Positions 7,160 to 10,066 of a DNA stretch of 10,066 nucleotides are shown in pieces; position 1 is the stretch's first letter; every line of letters starts with the position of its first letter. The stretch lies in the NCBI GenBank assembly GCA_964392945.1, contig CAYMSH010000234.1:1-10066 (forward strand), given 5' to 3'. The position numbers were made by a program, and so were the translations under genes. The notes beneath the pieces were generated by a model. The model had not been told where the DNA came from, did no database searches, and was given only the letters and a program-made list of their open reading frames with translations. The DNA is from BS750m-G57 sp964392945. GTDB lineage: Bacteria; Planctomycetota; Phycisphaerae; SM23-33.

Positions 7160-8056
7160 TTAGTGATAGCCGCGGATCAGGAAGATTAAGGTGTCGTCGT
7201 TGGACTTGTAGACCAGCGTTTTGATCATCTCGGCCGGTTGGGTTTTCAGGAATCCGCAGACCGCCTCAATGCTCCCGACGTCGGGAGTGTGGACCTCTTC
7301 GATCGCCGCTTCGCCGCGGGCGGCGGTTTCCGCCGGCGGGTCGACTTCGGCTTTTTCGATGTTCGCTGCGTACTGGTTATCGGCGGTGTGAACGATGACG
7401 TCCTCGCCGTTTTCGCACGGTACGGTGAACTGGTGCGAGCCGGATCCGCCCATCTCGCCGGACTCGGCCTCGACGATCACGTACGGCACGCCGCATCGCT
7501 CAAACACGCGTTTGTACGCGTCGTACATCGCTCGGTAAGTCACGTCGAGGCACTCGGGAGTCGTGTGGAAACTGTAGGCGTCCTTCATGATGAACTCGCG
7601 GCTGCGCAACGCGCCGAATCGCGGGCGGAACTCGTCGCGAACCTTCGTGCCGATCTGGTAGAGATTCACCGGCAACTGCTTGTACGACTTGAGTTCCTGT
7701 GACGCCAGATGCGTGCAGACCTCTTCGGCCGTCGGCGCCAGCGCGTTGCCGCGCCCGTGACGATCGGTGAATGTCGCCAGCGTTTCGCCGTAGTCCACCG
7801 AGCGCCCGGTGCGGTCCCACAGCTCCAGCGGCTGGACTACCGGCATGAGGATTTCCTGCGCGCCGGCGGAGTCCATTTCTTCGCGAACGATCTGCATTAT
7901 CTTCCGCAGCGATCGCAGACCGAGCACCAGGTAGGTGTACGTTCCGCTGGCCACTTTGCGTACGTAGCCGGCGCGGATCATGAGTCTGTGCGAGGGAATC
8001 TCCGCATCGGCTGGCACTTCGCGTGTAGTAGGTATGAGCAGCTTGCTGTATCGCAT
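7160..8056 (-). CDS. proS: ProRS N-terminal portion: catalytic motifs 1 and 2 plus the first part of the editing domain
   Basis: As written, translation from ATG 8056 gives a 298-residue protein stopping at TAA 7162-7160. It contains the tRNA synthetase class II motif 1 region, the ATP-binding motif 2 (RDEFRPRFGALRSREF, residues 140-155, then IMKDAYSFH) and the segment GGSGSHQF that closes the N-terminal part of the active site. The INS editing domain begins near residue 224 and is cut about 75 residues in. Motif 3, which completes the ATP site, is missing, so this product alone should be inactive. Confidence 0.7.
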   Translation of the reverse strand: MRYSKLLIPTTREVPADAEIPSHRLMIRAGYVRKVASGTYTYLVLGLRSLRKIMQIVREEMDSAGAQEILMPVVQPLELWDRTGRSVDYGETLATFTDRHGRGNALAPTAEEVCTHLASQELKSYKQLPVNLYQIGTKVRDEFRPRFGALRSREFIMKDAYSFHTTPECLDVTYRAMYDAYKRVFERCGVPYVIVEAESGEMGGSGSHQFTVPCENGEDVIVHTADNQYAANIEKAEVDPPAETAARGEAAIEEVHTPDVGSIEAVCGFLKTQPAEMIKTLVYKSNDDTLIFLIRGYH

Positions 8057-8175
8057 CTATAAGTTCTCTCAAATGTTCAGTGTTTTTAGGGTCTTGGGAC
8101 CATCCGCATTCGACGCCATACAAGGGGCGCGGCGGCCTGGGGGCTAGCTGGCAGTTATATCGTTAATTGACGTGC

Positions 8176-8204
8176 TTTTCAAGAGGCCCGCGGCCTGTTA
8201 GACT
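8176..8204 (+). promoter_or_regulatory. Candidate promoter giving a leaderless yhaM transcript
   Basis: TTTTCA (8176-8181, 4 of 6 to the -35 consensus) is followed after 17 nt by TAGACT (8199-8204, 4 of 6 to the -10 consensus). Only 7 nt separate TAGACT from the ATG at 8212, so transcription would start at or next to the start codon. No Shine-Dalgarno exists there, which is consistent with a leaderless mRNA. Confidence 0.4.
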
Positions 8205-8211
8205 GTCCCGC

Positions 8212-9192
8212 ATGAACGAAACACATATATTCATAAACGAACTGACGCCGGGACAGGGGCTCGACCAGGTATTCGTCGTACGCGACAAGGACCTGCGAAC
8301 GACGAAGAACGGCGGCAACTACATCCTCTGCACCCTCGTTGACAAGACCGGCTCGCTGCCGGGCAGGATGTGGCAGGCCAGCGAATCGATCTTCACGTCG
8401 ATCCCGTCTGGCGGATACCTGCACGTAAAAGGACGCACCGAAGACTACAAAGGCTCGCTGCAGTTCATCATCGAGGCCTGCAGGCCGATGAGCGAAGACA
8501 AGGTCAACGTCGGCGACTTCCTGGCCGTGGCCGAGGCCGACCCCGAAGAAATGTGGTCCGAACTGCTCGAGATCCTGCGCGGCGTGAAGAACAAATCGCT
8601 GCGGCTGCTGATCAAGAAGTTCGTCGAGGACCGCGAGTTTGTCGCCACGTTCAAGAAGGCCCCCGCGGCGATGACGATGCACAACCCCTACCAGGGCGGA
8701 CTCCTGGAACACACCCTGGCGATGGCCCGAGCGGCCGTGGCGCTGCTGGGCCTGTATCCCAAACTCAACGCCGACCTGGCGCTGACCGGCATATTCTTCC
8801 ACGACATGGGCAAGATGGCCGAACTGACCTCCGGCGTGGCGATCAACTACACCGATCGCGGCAACCTCGTTGGCCACATAACCATGGGCGTAATCTGGCT
8901 CGATCGCAAAGCCGCCCTGGTGGCCGAAGAGACCGGCGAACCGTTCCCGCAGAAGACGCTCGATCTCCTGCAGCACATGATCCTGTCGCACCACGGCTCC
9001 CACGAGTACGGTTCGCCGAAGCTGCCGATGATCCCCGAAGCGTTCTTCCTTCACTACCTGGACAACCTCGACGCCAAGATGTTCATGACGTTCCACGACA
9101 TCGAGTCGGTCTCCGGCGACGAAGAATCCTTCGGCCCCTACAACCGATCACTGGCGACAAGGATCTTCCGCAAAAGCGGATCGCTGGACTGA
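8212..9192 (+). CDS. yhaM: 3'-5' exoribonuclease YhaM family protein (OB-fold plus HD domain)
   Basis: This 326-residue protein matches the length and domain order of YhaM, a Mn/metal-dependent 3'-5' exonuclease acting on RNA and single-stranded DNA. Residues about 15-92 form an OB-fold nucleic-acid-binding domain (LCTLVDKTGSLPGRMW, YLHVKGRTEDYKGSLQF). Residues about 160-300 are an HD metal-dependent phosphohydrolase domain. Its ligands are visible: H167 (GLLEHTLAM), H197-D198 (FFHDMGK), H222 (GHI), H260-H261 (LSHHGSHEYGSP) and D284/D287 (YLDNLDAKM). The frame extends to a TTG at 8167, but ATG 8212 begins at the normal N-terminus and the extension (TCFSRGPRPVRLS) has no family character. No Shine-Dalgarno is present; see the promoter entry. 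The gene is divergent from proS across 155 bp. Confidence 0.9.
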   Translation: MNETHIFINELTPGQGLDQVFVVRDKDLRTTKNGGNYILCTLVDKTGSLPGRMWQASESIFTSIPSGGYLHVKGRTEDYKGSLQFIIEACRPMSEDKVNVGDFLAVAEADPEEMWSELLEILRGVKNKSLRLLIKKFVEDREFVATFKKAPAAMTMHNPYQGGLLEHTLAMARAAVALLGLYPKLNADLALTGIFFHDMGKMAELTSGVAINYTDRGNLVGHITMGVIWLDRKAALVAEETGEPFPQKTLDLLQHMILSHHGSHEYGSPKLPMIPEAFFLHYLDNLDAKMFMTFHDIESVSGDEESFGPYNRSLATRIFRKSGSLD

Positions 9193-9610
9193 GATCCAAC
9201 GTTTTCATCATTCATAATTCCGCACTCATCATTGCCGTCCCTGTCCCAATTGGTTCACACCTTTTCGGGGCGCGATCCTTGGCGACGATAACCAGTACCA
9301 CTTTTCCGCACCATGGGTAGCGCCAGGCGTGTGTTTGGCGGTAGCTCACTGCTACGCAGCGTCTTGGGAGTCTTACGCCCCGCTGCCGGGGTCGCCTGAG
9401 ATCGTCTGACGCCGTCGCTGGTCCGCACTCGGCCGCCATGGGGGTATGTCACACTCACCGCCGCTGTGACGCCAGGCCTCAAATGTCTCCCCGCCCAGGC
9501 GGTCAATGCTGAAATGCTGCAGAACGGGCCTGGCCGGATCGGATCGATGGGCATCGAACATCATTACCGGGCATCGTCACGCCCGCCAGCGGTTCCACGC
9601 CTGCCCCCAA

Positions 9611-9634
9611 GGGCGACCGGCCGGTCGCCCCTAC
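9611..9634. repeat. REP-like palindrome, copy 1
   Basis: GGGCGACCGG (9611-9620) is followed directly by its exact reverse complement CCGGTCGCCC (9621-9630), a perfect 20-bp palindrome. A CTAC tail follows at 9631-9634. It matches copy 2 (9726-9749) in inverted orientation at 21 of 24 positions. The style resembles the GTAGGGGCGA...TCGCCC intergenic repeats seen in many bacterial genomes. Confidence 0.65.
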
Positions 9635-9725
9635 ATCGGTCAATGGGCTCCGAGCGCATTTGATGGGATCGTTTATTGCAGGATACAAATCAACGGTAAC
9701 CGTACGCATCAACCGCACGGAACGC

Positions 9726-9749
9726 GTAGGGGCGAGAGGCGGGTCGCCC
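9726..9749. repeat. REP-like palindrome, copy 2 (inverted)
   Basis: A GTAG tail (9726-9729) precedes GGGCGA (9730-9735), which pairs with TCGCCC (9744-9749) around GAGGCGGG. Its reverse complement differs from copy 1 at three internal positions only. The two GTAG tails face each other across 91 bp, as in paired REP/REPIN elements. Confidence 0.6.
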
Positions 9750-9772
9750 TCTGCTTATGCGGGGCAAACGGT

Positions 9773-9804
9773 TTGACAATACGATCACCACGATCACATT
9801 GTCA
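9773..9804. repeat. Operator-like dyad with an internal tandem repeat
   Basis: TGACAAT (9774-9780) is the exact reverse complement of ATTGTCA (9798-9804). The 17 nt between them contain ACGATCAC twice (9781-9788 and 9790-9797). A TTGACA box (9773-9778) overlaps the left arm, but no matching -10 is found at normal spacing. No gene starts just downstream, so its role is unknown. Confidence 0.4.
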
Positions 9805-9977
9805 GGGCCAGCGGCCGATCCGGCACATTCGACGCGGAAGTGTAACATACCATGGGGTCCGGTTTAGCCATTTTGCCGAGCCTCACATAACGCATGTAGA
9901 AGAGCTTTCGATGCATTGTTCAATTTCCACCTCTGAGCAGAGTTGAATCTACGATTAATTAGTCAAGAGACTTGTTT

Positions 9978-10042
9978 CAGGCCCGCAAGGGCCGCAAGGG
10001 CCTGCCGCCAGGCAGGCCTTGGCCGGGGGCGTGAGCCCCCGG
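9978..10042. repeat. Array of GC-rich hairpins with a 9-bp tandem repeat
   Basis: Several stems are packed in 65 bp. CAGGCCC (9978-9984) pairs with GGGCCTG (9998-10004). GCAAGGGCC is tandemly repeated at 9985-9993 and 9994-10002. GGCCTGCC (9999-10006) pairs with GGCAGGCC (10011-10018) around GCCA. CCGGGGGC (10023-10030) pairs perfectly with GCCCCCGG (10035-10042) around GTGA, a GNRA-type tetraloop. The first two stems share bases and are mutually exclusive. GGGGGC-loop-GCCCCC hairpins are, from memory, frequent intergenic elements in planctomycete genomes. Confidence 0.6.
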
Positions 10043-10066
10043 AACTCATGTCTTTCAATAGTAAGC

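Larger units (their letters stand above)
6323..8056 (-). pseudogene. proS: Prolyl-tRNA synthetase (bacterial type), reading frame broken by one in-frame TAA
   Basis: Reading from ATG 8056 to TAG 6325-6323 in a single frame gives 577 residue positions, the normal length for bacterial ProRS, which charges tRNA-Pro with proline in the cytoplasm. The only interruption is TAA at 7162-7160 (codon 299); nothing is inserted or deleted. The context reads LIRGYH-stop-LNVDKL where the family has RGDHELN, so the stop replaces a conserved Glu (GAA to TAA). All class II elements are present across the two halves: motif 1 (GAQEILMPVVQP, 65-76), motif 2 (R140 to F155), the INS editing insertion (about 224-405), motif 3 (GIGINR, 445-450) and the anticodon-binding domain. 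It is probably a real gene carrying either a sequence error or a recent nonsense mutation, rather than an old pseudogene, because nothing else has decayed. The start has only a weak GAGAG about 11 nt upstream. Confidence 0.85.
9193..10066. other. Long 3' intergenic region with repeats and no credible gene
   Basis: About 870 bp follow yhaM without a domain-bearing ORF. ORFs on both strands here are Arg/Pro/Ser-rich, overlap one another and cross the palindromes. Small structures include the direct repeat TCATCATT (9206-9213 and 9226-9233), hairpins GTAGC/GCTAC (9341-9355) and CCCCG/CGGGG (9378-9391), the direct repeat GGGCATCG (9549-9556, 9569-9576) and ACGGT/ACCGT (9693-9703). Larger ones are listed separately. 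No tRNA cloverleaf, rRNA or clear intrinsic terminator for yhaM was found. Confidence 0.6.

Noticed and set aside
7160..7162. Reassigned TAA codon or recoding event as the explanation of the proS stop
   Set aside because: dacB and the PilZ gene both end normally at TAA, and TAA is not used for selenocysteine or pyrrolysine.
6239..7189. A 316-codon plus-strand ORF opposite proS and the acyltransferase start
   Set aside because: It is antisense to clearly recognisable ProRS sequence, has no domain character and is explained by the G/C-rich codon pattern of the real gene.
8057..8211. T-box or other riboswitch in the proS leader
   Set aside because: Only a small GGTC/GACC hairpin is visible near 8090-8103. 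There is no specifier-loop or antiterminator structure, and T-boxes are not expected in this lineage.
8179..9096. A 305-codon minus-strand ORF opposite yhaM
   Set aside because: Its composition is His/Val/Gln/Arg-rich with no motif, and it lies wholly over the well-supported YhaM HD and OB-fold domains.
9193..10066. tRNA, CRISPR array or attachment site in the right-hand intergenic region
   Set aside because: No cloverleaf with a GTTCRANNC-like T-arm, no regularly spaced repeats with unique spacers, and no integrase gene were found.

Overview
The window looks like a chromosomal segment of a Planctomycetota bacterium, probably of the Phycisphaerae type. This is inferred from protein style; no marker RNA is present. 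The clues are a secreted protein whose mature start reads DLNPPTWRGNPLTT, a helical-repeat plus SUMF1 fusion with the phrase WRTYVPLAARDIGELPEA, GC-rich coding sequence, several genes without a Shine-Dalgarno site, and GC-rich hairpin repeats between genes. DacB, a lipid A-type acyltransferase and a lipoprotein point to a cell with periplasmic peptidoglycan and probably an outer membrane.

Layout. Positions 1-252 (-) hold the 5' end of a secreted-protein gene that runs off the left edge. Positions 253-949 are a long, relatively AT-rich divergent intergenic region with a candidate promoter in each direction, a terminator-like hairpin and an inverted repeat in the leader of the next gene. Positions 950-2698 (+) encode an exported SUMF1-domain protein. 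It converges on dacB (2722-4206, -), a D-alanyl-D-alanine carboxypeptidase/endopeptidase. A small PilZ c-di-GMP receptor (4401-4718, +) diverges from dacB and converges on a three-gene minus-strand cluster. In transcription order that cluster is proS (8056-6323), an LpxL/HtrB-like acyltransferase (6294-5332) and a small TPR-like lipoprotein (5292-4774). A YhaM-type 3'-5' exoribonuclease (8212-9192, +) diverges from proS. Positions 9193-10066 have no convincing gene but are rich in repeats: an inverted pair of REP-like palindromes, an operator-like dyad and a compact array of GC hairpins.

The most striking observation is in proS. The reading frame is a full-length bacterial-type prolyl-tRNA synthetase (577 codons), but an in-frame TAA at 7162-7160 replaces the Glu of the conserved RGDHELN motif in the editing domain. 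The Asp two codons upstream is also changed, to Tyr. Both are explained by single G-to-T changes on the coding strand. TAA is an ordinary stop elsewhere in the window (dacB, PilZ gene), so a reassigned code is not a good explanation. This is either a sequence error or a real lesion in an essential gene.

No defence system, CRISPR array, transposase, tRNA or rRNA was seen. Apart from proS, the genes are ordinary housekeeping and envelope genes. The unexplained material is in the two long intergenic regions.
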